From Ophiura sarsii (lineage: Eukaryota > Echinodermata > Ophiuroidea > Amphilepidida > Ophiuridae), in contig CM069449.1 of NCBI GenBank assembly GCA_035610835.1, positions 61,280,292 to 61,344,291 of the forward strand: DNA of 64,000 bases, given 5' to 3'. A program made the translations under genes and the position numbers. This document shows positions 44,796-57,207 of the stretch, piece after piece. The number at the start of each line of letters is the position of its first letter. The stretch's first letter is position 1. The notes beneath the pieces were generated by a model that was not told the origin of the DNA, made no database searches, and was given only the letters and a program-made list of their open reading frames with translations.

Positions 44796-47700
44796 AATAT
44801 TCGTCACACGAACCTATGTCCGCCATCGTCTGAATATCGAAAAGGCCCTCTGGATAGTCGAGGGGACACCATTTTTTTCTACGCATGCGTCCGATCGCTT
44901 TGGATTTCTCCACCAAAATCGTGGACAATTTCCTAATGAGTATGTGCTGCGATGCAAGTGACACAACTTCTTGTAATGCGCTAAACAACCATAGATCTAA
45001 TTCCCGGGCTCCGGCCAGTTTGGGGTGGAAAATCTCAATCAGGAAAAGTTCACGGAAAAGGTTCAGCCGCGTGTCATTCTAGTGACGGTTTGGTACATCA
45101 CAGATAGTCAAAGTGGGTATATCCAGTGACAGTTGTATCCCTTGGTATACAGGCTGTCCCAAAATGATTAGTACCCATCGATGCCCAAAGTTCAATAATT
45201 TGTGTTATCATCAAAATCGATGGGATTAGGTCCGTTGTTTTTACATCATCTTTGTCATACTGTACTATTTCTTTAGAATTTTAGATCATGAATATCGGAT
45301 TTATCAAACTCAAGATACTCTCCAGTATGTAAAACATGGTAATTTCACCTTTTTGACAAAGTGCTAAAAATGTGTGTGCTATTACAGCTTGTTTGAAAAA
45401 ACTTGTGTATTCTCATAATCTCTTGTCTACTCAATATAATCTTGTGTGTCTTTCTGTTGTAACTGTTATTAGTTATGGGTGTTCAAATCATTAATAATTC
45501 TTCTCCTTAATTCAATTTAACAGGTAAAAGAAGTTTGTCACACTTGAGTGACCCCATGCATTGTTTTAGTTGACAAGTGTTTAGGGACTTCTTAATGAAG
45601 TGGTATTTGGTGAATCACCAGTGGCTTATATTTCAATTTCACATTGGTGAATTGATTTCGTGAGGTTAAACACTAAGGGACTATATCATTTTTAGCAAGT
45701 TTGTAGAAAATTGCATCCCCAATATGAAAAAGAAGTCTAAGCCACTGCTAATTACCCTTGACCACGTCTTTACCTGTTTAAATGTTCTCAAGTTTAGCCT
45801 CAAAACTAGCTCATTATAGAAACAAAGCTTGGGGTCACGCATGCGTGATGATCCATTTTTACTCTTCAAATTGAATCAAAATGAAGAAGTAAGTATTAAT
45901 GGTTTGAACAACGGTATGATACAACAGCAGTTTAAAATAGAAAGGAACCAAAGATATTAGCAGACAAGAGATTAAGAGAAGGTGTTCTTTCAAAAATGCT
46001 GTTTAAAAACACATTTTTTTGCACTTTGCCAAAAAGGTGAAATCACCATGTCTTACACAATGGAGTGTAACTTCATTAAAATAAGTCCGATATTCATGAT
46101 CTAAAATTCTAATGAAAGGGTACAGTATAGCAAATATGATAGACAAAAAACGGATCTAATTTTATTAATTTTGATGATGAAAACAATTATTGAACTTTGG
46201 GCATCGATCGGTACTAATCATTTTGGGACAGCCTGTATATTTGATTTTGACTAAAGCAGACGACAATGCATTGATTGATACATATCCAGAAGTGGTTTGA
46301 TGTGATGATAATGCTGCCGTGAGGAGCCGGGTGTTACAAGGGGCCACGGCACCAACGCCGCAAGCGGACACGGGCGCGGCGGGTCGGCCACATCCAACAT
46401 GCGCGAATCAGTGGCGTAAAACAGCGTAGCCAGCTTTAAACAGGGCCCTCGTGAGGGGGCGGGGGGGGGGGGTGGACTTATCAGACAGTGATAAGTCCGA
46501 GTTATACCGACGAAAGGCATGATGAACAGTCAATAAAACTATAGGTTGCCCACATGTTGTGGCGAATATACACTTGCAACAGAGTGACGGTGGAATCCGG
46601 GGGCCGAATATACGACCGTAACAGAGCGACAGTAGAATCCGGTGTTTTTTTAAAATTAAGTTGAGTGTATTGTTAATGTAGTCCCGGTTTAAGCACTTAT
46701 CTGCGGCCCGCCCGGCCTGTGGGCCTAAATGAGACCGTGCACTTTGCGCCGTGCATATGCTATAACCATCTAATGATTGGAAGCGTAGCATAAAGTATTA
46801 TGAGAAAATGTGTACATATCTCCTATAAGATAAAACATCACTTGTTGCTGATTTTTATTCCACGCATTGGCCAAGTGGCACCAGAGTCTACCATCTGACC
46901 GGGCTTTCAGTTGACGTACGCATAGGAGCATCGTCGAAGCGAGAATATCCCCTGTAACCTTTTTCAAGATCTTATGGCACTGAAATTAAAATCATGGTTC
47001 ATTATAGGGAATCCACTTTACTCACGCGTGGCCGTAACAAAAGGTTTTCGCTCCCATATTATTCGTTGTTCAGATCAAGTCAATGTAATGTACGACCTCC
47101 AACAAGCCAAGCCTTTGAATACAAGCGTTACTCTGTTAACATAATGACGGGCTATTCATTGGCGGGTTATTTTCAAACGAGTATCCATCAACCTGTGTGT
47201 TGCACAGAGTACGACATCTGTGGTGTTGGTCTTTTTAAATTCTGAACCAACTTTAGCTCTCCAATGGCCGATACGTGGATTACCTCACCTCTAATCACCC
47301 TTCAAAGGTACAAGACTTGGTCGCGTCTATCAATAGTTGTCTGATTGTCATTTCCACATATATTTCGACATGAATATTGCGTCTCCCAATTCGTTTATTA
47401 AAGCTAGCTACATTTGCTACAAGAACTAACTTTCCTGATTATAAAGTTGTACCAAAGATTTTCTAGAAATTCATCGGTTGTACAGATTTCAAAAATAAAA
47501 TATTGGTAATCATGGTAAATTTAACATTGGTAACGGTCTCATTTCTCATGTTGTACGATTTTCTATGGCCTGTTTTGGAAATGTGTTTGCTTCGTGTATC
47601 CAAATAGTTTACAATTGTATATTAGCCTAGCTATAACAAGCTATAAAAGTGACATCTCTGAATGCATAAACAAAGTGTGCAAAGGAGAAGTGTTGGTCAC

Positions 47701-47820
47701 ACTGGTAAAATGGTTTTACAACAAGTTTTGCTATCATTATCAAACTGAACTCATGTTAAATCATTTATTTATTGAGCAATAGTATATATAATTGTTTACG
47801 CATTTGTTTTAATTGTTTAG
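44790..47820. repeat. Inverted duplicate of 30720-32392 (copy 2), with insertions
   Basis: Reverse-complement counterpart of the 30.7-kb segment. Compared with that copy it contains the 1090-bp long-TIR element (45148-46237) and about 240 extra bases near 47045-47285. The minus frame 44988-44794 matches the end of the ORF at 31915-32391. Confidence 0.85.
45148..46237. mobile_element. 1090-bp DNA element with ~380-bp inverted ends
   Basis: The left half (45148-45530) and right half (45855-46237) are imperfect inverted copies of each other along about 380 bp. They start TACAGGCTGTCCCAAAATGA and are flanked by TA (45146-45147, 46238-46239). The 31.9-32.1-kb copy of the surrounding segment lacks the insertion and so represents the near-empty site. 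No ORF of note. A half copy is at 1350-1762. Confidence 0.88.
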
Positions 47821-47988
47821 ATTTAAAGTTAAATAAATCAAGAGATAAATGATAGATAAATAAATAGAAAAAATGCTATAAACGTATGGGCGCCCTTTCT
47901 AATTTATATAAATTGACATAAAAATGATGTAACATTAATCCACCATCAAGTTTAAAAAATAAAAAATAAAGAATAACAAGGAATAAAC

Positions 47989-48040
47989 GGGGTTCGAATC
48001 CGCGATTGCCGATTGCAACGATATGGCCAACGTATGCACG
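47989..48040 (-). other. tRNA-like block in the left foldback arm
   Basis: The minus strand reads CGTTGGCCATATCGTTGCAA, then GCGGATTCGAACCCCG. It corresponds to the better preserved block in the right arm and is degenerate. Confidence 0.45.
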
Positions 48041-49032
48041 CCACAGAGATTGACGTGATTGTGATAGTTTTATTTTAACCATTTATCCATATATTTATAA
48101 CGAACGGATTTTTATCGTGCCATTTTTGCCATTTTATACCATATTTATATGTTACTCTTGCACAAAATGTGTTTGTTATGTGATTATGCACCTTATTTTG
48201 GAAAGAACGGTAAAAACGTTGACATTTTCGAACACAAAAAATTACGTCATTCATACAGTCCACAATTATTGCTCGACTGAGCGTTGTGTGACGTGTTGTA
48301 TTGCATTATTCATGTTACGATCTGTTTATGTATGTCTTTGTTATTCTTCTCAATCGCTCATCGCCAACTCTGTACATGAAGCTTCATGCGCTGTCACAAC
48401 GCTGTCGTTAGAGAACAATAGAAAAGTCCCTTCGACTCTCTAGAGGGTGTTATCTGTGACCTTTGACTGGGTTCGCGGGGTAATCATATTAATGAGCAAA
48501 TATGCAAATGAGCTAAGTGTCCCCTCCTATTATATAAACTCCTTGACAGCGCAATAACCCATGACCCGGTGCATGTTCGCTGTGTATAACAAATTGTAAC
48601 ATGAATAAGGCAACACGTCACGTCATCCGTCACGACACATCGTATGATTCAGTCGAGCAGTGATTGGGTAAGGGTATGGTGTATAAGTCCCAAGTATGCA
48701 AATGAGGATAATGAGATCTATTCCGCTGTTGAGTACTGGGTAGATGTGTGATAGAGCATGACATTGCATTAAGTGAGCTCATTTGCATACTTGGGACTTC
48801 GACACCATACCGCTACCAATGATTGTGGACCGTATAAATGACGCCATTTTTTTTGTTCGAGAATGTCAATGTTTTTTCCGTTCTTTCAAAAATAAGGAGT
48901 ACAATAACATTACAAACACATTTTGTGCGAGAGAAACACACACATTTGGCAAAAATGGCACAATAAAAATCCGTTCGTTATAAATAAATGGATATGGATA
49001 ATTAATAAAACTATCATCGTCGATCTCTGTAG

Positions 49033-49090
49033 CGTGCATACGTTGGCCGTGTGGTTGGTAATCGGCAATCACGGGTTCGATTCCCGAATA
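49033..49090 (+). other. tRNA-like block in the right foldback arm
   Basis: GTTGGCCGTGTGGTTGGTAA (A-box-like) and CACGGGTTCGATTCCCG (B box, with a perfectly paired T stem). It lacks a recognisable anticodon arm, so it is tRNA-derived rather than a tRNA gene. Confidence 0.5.
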
Positions 49091-49720
49091 ATCCTTGTTT
49101 TCCTTTTATTTTTCTATTTTATAAACTTGATGGTGGATTAATGTAATATCATTGTTATGTCAATTTTTATCAATTATAAAGGTCGCCCATGCGTTTATAG
49201 TTTTCTTTTTATTTATTTATCTATCATTTAACTCTTGATTTATTTAACTTTGTATCTAAATAAACAATTAAAATGCGTAAACAATTATATAATTGCTCGA
49301 TAAATAAGTGATTTAACTTGAGTTCAGTTTGATAATGATAGCAAAACCTGTTGTAAAACCATTTTACCAGTGTGCCAACAATTTCTCCTTTGTACACTTT
49401 GTTTATACATTCAGAGATGTCACTTTTAGCTTGTTATAGCTAGGCTAATAATATACAATTCTAAGCAAGTTTGCGACCTCTTTGATTTTAGGCTGGTAAC
49501 ACAATCCCACAGTGTATTTCGTTAAAACAGTGTAAATTATTTTTTCAACGATATGTATCACGTGATAACCACGATCGTTTTCACAAAATATCGTTCCAAA
49601 CCTTACATATTTCCTAACATTTTACGCCCGCTATCGACAGAGCTTTGGCTAGCAGCGTAAAGCAATGCGTATCGAGTCGTCTCGCTATATTTTCATATCA
49701 TTTTAGTTCATTACATCGAG

Positions 49721-51765
49721 AAAAAAATGTAAGTTGTAAGGATTTCAAAATCCTAACATCGAAAAAAATGTAAGTTGTAAGGATTTCAAAAACCTAACAT
49801 CGAAAAAAAATGTAAGTTGTAAGGATTTCAAAAACCTTACATCGATACAAAATTTAAGTTGTAAGGATTTCAAAAACCTAACATTGAAAGAAATGTCAGT
49901 TGTAAGGATTTCAAAAACCTAACATTAAAAAAATGCAAGGTAAAAAATCCTGTTGTAATGATTTTAAAAACCTAACTTTGACAAAAATCTAAGGATGTAA
50001 GGATTTAAAAATCAAAACGCTAACATGGAAAAAATGTAAGGATTTCAAAAACCTTACATTGAACACAAATGTAAGTTGTAAGGATTTCAAAAACCTAACA
50101 TCGAAAAAAATGTAAGTTGTAAGGATTTTAATAACCTTACATCGATAAAATAATGTAAGTTGTAAGGTTTTCAAAAACCTAACATTGAAAAATGTAAGTT
50201 GTAAGGATTTCAAAAACCTAACATTGAAAAAAATGCAAGGTAAAAAAACATTACATCGGAAAAAAATGTAAGTTGTAATGATTTCAAAAACCTAACATTG
50301 AAAAAATGTAAGTTGTAAGGATTTCAAAAACCTAACATTGAAAAAATTGCAAGGTAAAAAAACCTTACATCGAAAAAAAAAGTTGTAATGATTTTAAAAA
50401 CCTAACTTTGACAAAAATGTAAGGATGTAAGGATTTCAAAATCAAAAACCTAACATGGAAAAAATGTAAGTTGTAAGGATTTCAAAAACCTTACATCGAA
50501 AAAAATGTAAGTTGTAAGGATTTCAAAAACCTAACATTGAAAAATGTTAGTTGTAAGGATTTCAAAAACCTAACATTGAAAAAAAAGCAAGGTAAAAAAA
50601 CATTACATCGAAAAAAAATGTAAGTTGTAATGATTTTAAAAACCTAACTTTGACAAAAATGTAAGTTGTAAGGATTTCAAAAACCTAACATCGAAATAAA
50701 ATGTAAGTTGTAAGGATTTCAAAAACCTTACATTGAAAACAAATGTAAGTTGTAAGGATTTCAAAAACCTAACATTGAAAAATGTTAGTTGTAAGGATTT
50801 CAAAAACTTAACATTGAAAAAAAAGCAAGGTAAAAAAACATTACATCGAAAAAAAATGTAAGTTGTAATGATTTGAAAAACCTAACATTGAAAAAATGTA
50901 AGGATGTAAGGATTTCAAAATCAAAAACCTAACATCGAAAAAAATGTAAGTTGTAAGGATTTCAAAAACCTTACATCGAAAAAAATGTAAGTTGTAAGGA
51001 TTTCAAAAACCTAACATTGAAAAAAATGTAAGTTGTAAGGATTTCAAAAAACTAACATTGAAAAAAATGTAAGTTGTAAGTATTTCAAAAACCTTACATC
51101 GAAAAAAAGTTAAGTTGTAAGGATTTCAAAAACATAACATTGAAAAAAAATGTACTAGTAAGTTGTAAGGATTTCAAAAACCTAACATTGAAAAAAATGC
51201 AAGGAAAAAAAAGAATTTCAAATTTAAAACCTAACATCGAAAAAAATGTAAGTTGTAAGGATTTCAAAAACCTTACATCGATAAAAATATAAGGATGTAA
51301 GGATTTCAAAATCAAAAACCTAACATTTTAAAAACCTAACATTGAAAAAAATGCAAGGTAAAAAAACCTAACATCGAGAAAAAAATGTAAATTTTAAGGA
51401 TTTCAAAAACATAACATTGAAAAAAAATGTACTAGTAAGTTGTAAGGATTTCAAAAACCTAACATTGAAAAAAATGCAAGGAAAAAAAAGAATTTCAAAT
51501 TTAAAACCTAACATCGAAAAAAATGTAAGTTGTAAGGATTTCAAAAACCTTACATCGATAAAAATATAAGGATGTAAGGATTTCAAAATCAAAAACCTAA
51601 CATTTTAAAAACCTAACATTGAAAAAAATGCAAGGTAAAAAAACCTAACATCGAGAAAAAAATGTAAATTTTAAGGATTTCAAAAACCTTACATCGAAAA
51701 AAAATATAAGTTGTAAGGATTTCAAAAACTTAACAATGAAAAATGTACGGTTGTAAGGATTTATC
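49721..51765. repeat. ~41-bp minisatellite, about 2 kb
   Basis: About 45-50 units of the form GTAAGTTGTAAGGATTTCAA then AAACCTWACATYGAAAAAAAT. Many units contain the dyad TGTAAGG..CCTTACA and can fold into a hairpin. Variant units (GCAAGGTAAAAAAAC) recur at intervals, giving a higher-order pattern. Minus-strand frames across it are repeat artefacts. Confidence 0.92.
51094..51641. repeat. 274-bp higher-order duplication inside the minisatellite
   Basis: 51094-51367 and 51368-51641 are almost identical blocks made of several ~41-bp units, including a unique TGTACTAGTAAGTTG variant (51151 and 51429). A recent segmental tandem duplication. Confidence 0.85.
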
Positions 51766-52271
51766 TATATTAAGGCAATTGACTAACCCCCGACGGCAAT
51801 CCCGGAGCTACAATGCATGAATTAGCGATGGGTGTTACAAGCAATCAATAAACATAGATAATAACTGTAGTTCGTTCATACAAAAGCTGTAAACATTGGA
51901 TAAGTTGAAAAGCACTCATGTAGTCTATAGGCTCAAAAGCCCTACATAATTAGCTATAATCACAAATAAAACCATACGGCTAACTAAATAGGAATATTAA
52001 CGAAATTACGATAAATAATAAAAACATACATGATCACATGATAACCATGATGTTAATGTGGTCCAATAAAGCACCACCCTGGTTCAACAGTTCTCTAGTT
52101 GGCATACGCTCAAACTTAAACAATTGGTGCCGTATTCCCGTACATAGTTAAACACGGTTTTAAGCTAAACACGCGTCTAACTTTGACTTTAGACACAGCG
52201 TTTTAACTGCACGTGATACTCGTACATTTGTTTTACTTAAACACGCATCTAACTCGCCGAAGTGTGTCTAA

Positions 52272-53229
52272 GGGACCGATCATTTAATACAGCAGGGGAG
52301 AGTGGGCATTATCCATTTTTTTATTCTATTTTTTTGAGATTCCCTCTTAATGTTCTGTCACAAATTTCAGGGTTCCCCTCACTCAACAGCTTTTTAGGGA
52401 ACTACTTTACAATACATTTTGGTAAGTATTTTTAAGGTCACTCTGCAGGGACCAAACAACATTGTGCACGATATAAAACGGCCATTTGACCTTGGTGCGT
52501 GCATTGAACCGTAACTTTATTGTTGTCAGTGTAAAGCGGTGTTAATCTAGTTTATCCTCCCAAAAGATGAAAGTATTCGACTGAAGAATAAGCAAACTGT
52601 GGCAAGTTTTGGAAACTGACAGTACTGCAGCATGATGGTATGGAGTGAGAGTGTGAAAGCACCATCATCCTAAACAAAGGAGGATGTGGCATCCTAAGTG
52701 CTCTGTAACAGGTGATGCTTGTATTCTGATTTGCCTTTTCATTTGACAACTCGGTAACTACTTATCCAAGAGTGAAAGAATGATTTTTCAGGAACATTTT
52801 TACAGTTAACATGATTAATGTGAGTGATAATGACCATTTGGCAAAACCAATTTTACTGTGTGTAAATCCCATAGGAATGGCGAAAAACGCGGTCAGTTTA
52901 ATTCTTATCACTATAAGTCATTATACATAGGTCAAATGATCCGATATAACAATTAAACATACATGTGCGCGTAGCCCACGAAAAATGTGATACTTAACAC
53001 AAATTTGTCCAAGATTGAGATACATTTTGGCTTTTGAAACAAGCTTTAAATCCATTTATTGTATTGGGGACAAATGCACGCGTATCGCTCGAAAAAAATG
53101 CTATCTTAGTAATGATTTGAATTCGGATTCCCCCCCCCCCCCCCCCCACCCAAATGGTTGAAATAAAATTCGGATTCCCCCCTCAAAATGCCCACTCTCC
53201 ACCCCCTGCCGTATTAAATGATCGCTCCC
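52272..53229. mobile_element. 958-bp Harbinger-like element
   Basis: Ends GGGACCGATCATTTAATAC and complement of GGGAGCGATCATTTAATAC, with TAA on both sides (52269-52271, 53230-53232). Second inverted block GGGCATT../..TGCCCACTCTC. Contains a poly(C) run at 53131-53148. No transposase. Confidence 0.85.
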
Positions 53230-53234
53230 TAACT

Positions 53235-53430
53235 TTAAACATTGGTACGGGGGTAGTTTAGTTCACGTTTATTATGGTACAGTGTAAACCCGAGAAAAGG
53301 GCTTCCCGTAAGACATTTCGTGATACCCATCGTGTTGGAGCATGCGATTGGTATAGACATGTGGGGTATTGTCTCCTCGATAAGAATATCGCTGTTGGCA
53401 TATTAAAATCGTGTGCTAATTAAATAAAGT
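53235..53430. repeat. Inverted repeat arm, pairs with 56275-56440
   Basis: GTGATACCCATCGTGTTGGA and ATATCGCTGTTGGCATATTA (about 53321 and 53388) are inverted at about 56382 and 56316. Together with weaker matches of 52140-52260 to 56640-56700 (ACGCGTCTAACTT) these form a ~4.6-kb imperfect palindrome, within whose left arm the Harbinger-like element sits. Confidence 0.65.
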
Positions 53431-54574
53431 GCCAATGCCTAAATTGAGTGCGGTATGTACTATTATAGCAACACTTCTCTATTGAATTCATGGCGAACCC
53501 ATTACCGCGTGTCTTTGTGTCGTTATTGAATTGAGTTGCCACCTCGAGTTCGATTCCCATTGATCATGACTATTTTTGGAGGAAATAGACGCGAGTCCGT
53601 TTTAGGAATTTACTCCGGAATGCAGCTATTCGCTCGTAAATCCAAAGTCATTAGTCATAGCACGGTATTCAACTATGTGTGCCGAAGTGTGGCACGGAGG
53701 GACTGTAGTCTCTGATGAATTGTACGCCAGCTAGTTATGGACGAGATCGGACTGTCATTTGTCTGAATAATTTCAGAAGCCTGATCAAGGACAGTTGAAA
53801 TACTGTTTCAAGTTTGTAAAAGGGACGGAGTGACATTTAAAGTTAATCATTATCTTTTATTGCCATTTCAAAACAGTGGTCGCAACCAATATCAACGCAT
53901 ATCGAGGATTGTGCATTTAATTATTTTATAACATATTATTAATGTCATATCCAAGTACTAATTCAGGGACATAATACAATCGTATTCTTTGTTTGTTCAT
54001 TATCATCTCTTAACATCAAAGTAATAATGCAAATGAAAGCGGATGGGAAACAGTGTCTAATAGGTCTAAACTCAAAATGAATTTTAATTGATCTAACACC
54101 TAATTATAATTATCACCTTTTTTAAAATTTGAAATGTTTGTATTTATATTGTTTATACATTATTGGTAGATATGACATCGTTTTGATATTTAGTAAATCA
54201 TTTGTTTCACGTATGCCACCTATGCATATTTAGCCACATTATGAGTTTGTTTGTTGTGGTGTGTTTTTATGTGTTATTTTTCAGTTGAAAATCCTAGACA
54301 AAAATCTTAAATGCTGTTTTAAGACCAACTAATGCGTGAAATATAATGTCAAGACTGACAATTTTTTAAAGAGGGTGAACTTGGCTTTAAGATAATTAAA
54401 AGAAAAAAATCAACGTCAATACAAATTACTTGATGTGGCAGATCTCTAGTGCTAAAATCCTAATCATTTTTCACATCGCAGTTTCAGGTAACATTATACA
54501 TTTTGGTAATAAAACATTTTAATTTTCTGTAAAGTTAAGTAACGGTAAATAATTATTGTGATATGGATGTTATA
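53431..54574. other. No gene seen
   Basis: AT-rich non-coding spacer of the palindrome. Confidence 0.45.
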
Positions 54575-54722
54575 TCTGATGACGATAGTAATATGGTTGC
54601 TATCTACTGAAGAAAGCAATGTATATATGGATGCTATCTACTGAAGAAAGCAATGTAATAGGCCGCTATCTGCTGAAGAAAGCAATGTAATGTATGGGTG
54701 CTATCTGCTCAAGAAAGCCATA
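54575..54722. repeat. ~41-bp tandem repeat (GCTATCTACTGAAGAAAGCA)
   Basis: Four units GCTATCTRCTGAAGAAAGCAATGTA between 54598 and 54722; a fifth isolated unit lies at about 55288. Confidence 0.8.
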
Positions 54723-55019
54723 ACATATATAGATCTATCAATATCAATGCATACCAACCACTCTCCACAAGATTTAGCAGCGTTGCTCCCCTCCATGCTT
54801 ACAGTGTTACAATGCCAGCTCAGTGCCATTGCATTGCCGACTGCCAGCACGTACTGCTAAGACAGAACCTCATCCATGCAGCCTGGAACAGTGTTTCAGA
54901 CAATGTTGTTGGCAACATCCTAGAGGAAGAACTCCAATCTTTTTAAGGGTCGTGTTAACCGACACTTTCTCTCCAACTAGTCAGTGTATGTTGGCTAAGC
55001 TCTCTCGATGTAAATGATT
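54723..55019. other. Uncertain coding-like stretch
   Basis: All three plus frames are open for 60-80 codons in this less AT-rich stretch (54698-54946 and 54823-55017), but none has a recognisable domain or clear splice sites. I leave it unassigned. Confidence 0.2.
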
Positions 55020-55275
55020 TCCAGATATTATTTTTCTTCTTTTTTGATGTTGTTCTCTATGTTTGGGTTTTTATCTTATTCCTGTCCCACGCCACTTTCA
55101 TTAGGTTTTTTACTAGCCCAATTGGGTTAACTTTTATTTTGATGATTTTCTGAGTTGCATTGAACCATCGATTGGCCCAGCTCTCTGTAGAGAGTTACCC
55201 ATTTGATTTGTAATCAGTCAGTTCATTAATTTTGTTAATGTCTGTTGGGCTATTGTTCACATTTGCTCTTTTATA
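55020..55275 (+). mobile_element. Retroposon 3'-end-like repeat R, copy 1
   Basis: Shares TTGTTCTCTATGTNNGGGTTTTTATCTYAT, then CTCTNTNNNGAGTTACCCATTTGATT and ATGTCTGTTGGGCTATTGTTCA with 55590-55885, ending TTTTATACACACC plus A run. An A-rich end and repeated 3' boundary suggest a LINE or SINE tail on the plus strand. Confidence 0.6.
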
Positions 55276-55589
55276 CACACCAAAAAAGCTATCTGCTGAG
55301 GAAAGCAATGTAATCCCTACCGCTAAAAAATAAGGACATCTGTAAACTGTTAGAAGTTTGGCTAATCTTCCTAAATGTAGGCCTCAACAATATCACACAA
55401 TAAATGGCCGCATTTATATTTGTCTAATCATTGATATTTGCCACAAGATTGTCTTAAAACTTATCCATATACCCACCTGTAGGACTTGGTACCGTACATT
55501 ATCATCATAACGACAGTGTTATGGCGTAGTTTTGAGCGAATTTCCGTCATCCCGAGTCCGTTGTTTAGGTTCTCTGTATTTCATTGACC

Positions 55590-55885
55590 TCCAGACATGT
55601 ATTTTTCTTTTATTTAGATCGGATATTGTTCTCTATGTCAGGGTTTTTATCTCATCCTTATGTCATTTTCATTGTCACTTTTAACTCATGCCTATTATTT
55701 GTGTTTCTTGTATATTTTATTTTGCATGTTTTCATGGTTGATGCACTTGAATCATAGAATAGATTGGCCCATCAGACTCTTTGTTGGGTTACCAGATTGA
55801 TTTCTATAATCACTCATTTCATTAACCTCGTAGATGTCTGTTGAGCTATAATTGTTCATGTTTGCGCTTTTTATACACAAAAAAA
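55590..55885 (+). mobile_element. Retroposon 3'-end-like repeat R, copy 2
   Basis: More diverged second copy ending TTTTTATACAC plus A-rich tail (55880-55905). A third, partial copy is at 63665-63770. Confidence 0.6.
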
Positions 55886-55905
55886 AAGAAAAAAAAGAAG
55901 AAGCA

Positions 55906-56274
55906 AAGTTAGATCACGTTATTATATAGGCCCGGGTGGATTTTCGTTATCCTACAATAAGAACTATATGTGGATTCAAAACAGCAACACCCCTATTCAA
56001 TTCCCTTTTGGTACCGATTCTGTTGACATATTTAGGCGTTATTGTATGATTTCAGGTATTAAATCGATTTCTCTAAGAATGTGTTCAGCCAATAACCTTG
56101 ATTCCAAAGCTACAAAATGGCAACCCATTTGCCCATTTCAATAGCGTCTTTGCAAATAATAGACAACGGATAAAGGAATCGATATACAAATGACGTTCAT
56201 TGAATGGACAGTGATGCTACATTTGGTATATGCTATAACTAAATTTAGGGACTGATGTTTTGTTTTGCGTAATT
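55906..56274. other. No gene seen
   Basis: Non-coding. Confidence 0.4.
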
Positions 56275-56440
56275 GGGGTATTTAGCACACATTTTTAATA
56301 CGCCAACAGCGGTATTCCTATCGGGGAGGACAAATACTACATGGTTACATGAATCGCATGCTCCAACACGATGGGTATCACGGAAATTATGTTAATGAGC
56401 TACCTTTTCCTGTACCATTAACTAAACTCGCTCACCAACT
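56275..56440. repeat. Inverted repeat arm, pairs with 53235-53430
   Basis: Contains AATACGCCAACAGCGGTATT and TCCAACACGATGGGTATCAC, the complement of blocks in the left arm. Confidence 0.65.
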
Positions 56441-56698
56441 GTATGCCTTGAATGATCACTCAACCTTGTCCGGTACAAGCTGACGTGCGGAACATGTAGT
56501 TTTTAAAGTACCGTGTATTTAAGGCATTCGGTCGATATCTATTGTAACCCATTAGGGTCACAATGAAATAAATACCTGTATACAATAAACGAAACGCGAT
56601 TTGCAGTGTTTAAAATTGTGTTTGGTTAAATACTTTGTTTAAAGGATAAACTCATGTTTAAGTTAGACACGCGTTTAGTTAAACACGGATTTAGCTAC

Positions 56699-57207
56699 AC
56701 TGCAAAAAGGTTGCTTAAAATACGTTGCTAAAAGTACTGTTATCATCCCTTGGTTGACGTGTTGATTAAAATTCATTCAATATGTAGACAGTTAGGCGTT
56801 GTATAAAGTAAAAAATCCCCAGCGTTAAGCTATTCGTCAAAAACAATGTCCTTAAAATGTTGGTGGAAACTGTTTCTGTTGCTAAAATATGTTGCGGAAA
56901 AATATTCCACTTTGGCAACTGTTGCATGAGCATTGAGGACAATCACGCAACGGTTGATGCAAGTTACGCACATGTGAATTTTAGGCAACTGTTGTCCAAA
57001 AAGCCAATTTCGTGAGCTGTTGCATACTTGAACAACTGTTGAGTGAATATAATTGCCTAACTTTTGAGTAACTAGAATTGTTCAACTGTTGGTGAAAACA
57101 TATTATCCAACGGTGTTGGGCAAATTTTACTTAGCAGTTGAGCGGTTGCATACTTGAATAACGTTGTGTAAAATGTTGAGTAAATATTTAAGCAACCTTT
57201 TTGCAGC
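56699..57207. mobile_element. ~510-bp TIR element with CAACTGTTG internal repeats
   Basis: CTGCAAAAAGGTTGCTTAAA at the left and its complement at 57188-57207. Ends starting CTGCAAAAA are common in hAT-type MITEs, but I cannot confirm an 8-bp duplication. Inside, GCAACTGTTG and GTTCAACTGTTGGTGAAAAC are repeated; the latter also occurs at about 57973. Confidence 0.65.

Larger units (their letters stand above)
47590..49480. mobile_element. Large foldback element with tRNA-like arms
   Basis: The arms 47590-48310 and 48590-49480 are inverted copies (for example CCACCATCAAGTTTA at 47941 versus AACTTGATGGTGG at 49124; TTGCTCGATAAATAAGTGAT at 49284 versus its complement near 47777). The central ~280 bp has a further hairpin (48665-48700 with 48780-48815). 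The outer 250 bp of each arm is also the end of the duplicated segment at 30720. No transposase frame. Confidence 0.75.

Noticed and set aside
49989..51592. Minus-strand repetitive ORFs (RFLKSLQLTFF repeats) as a repeat protein
   Set aside because: They are translations of the 41-bp minisatellite, and frames break at each length variant.
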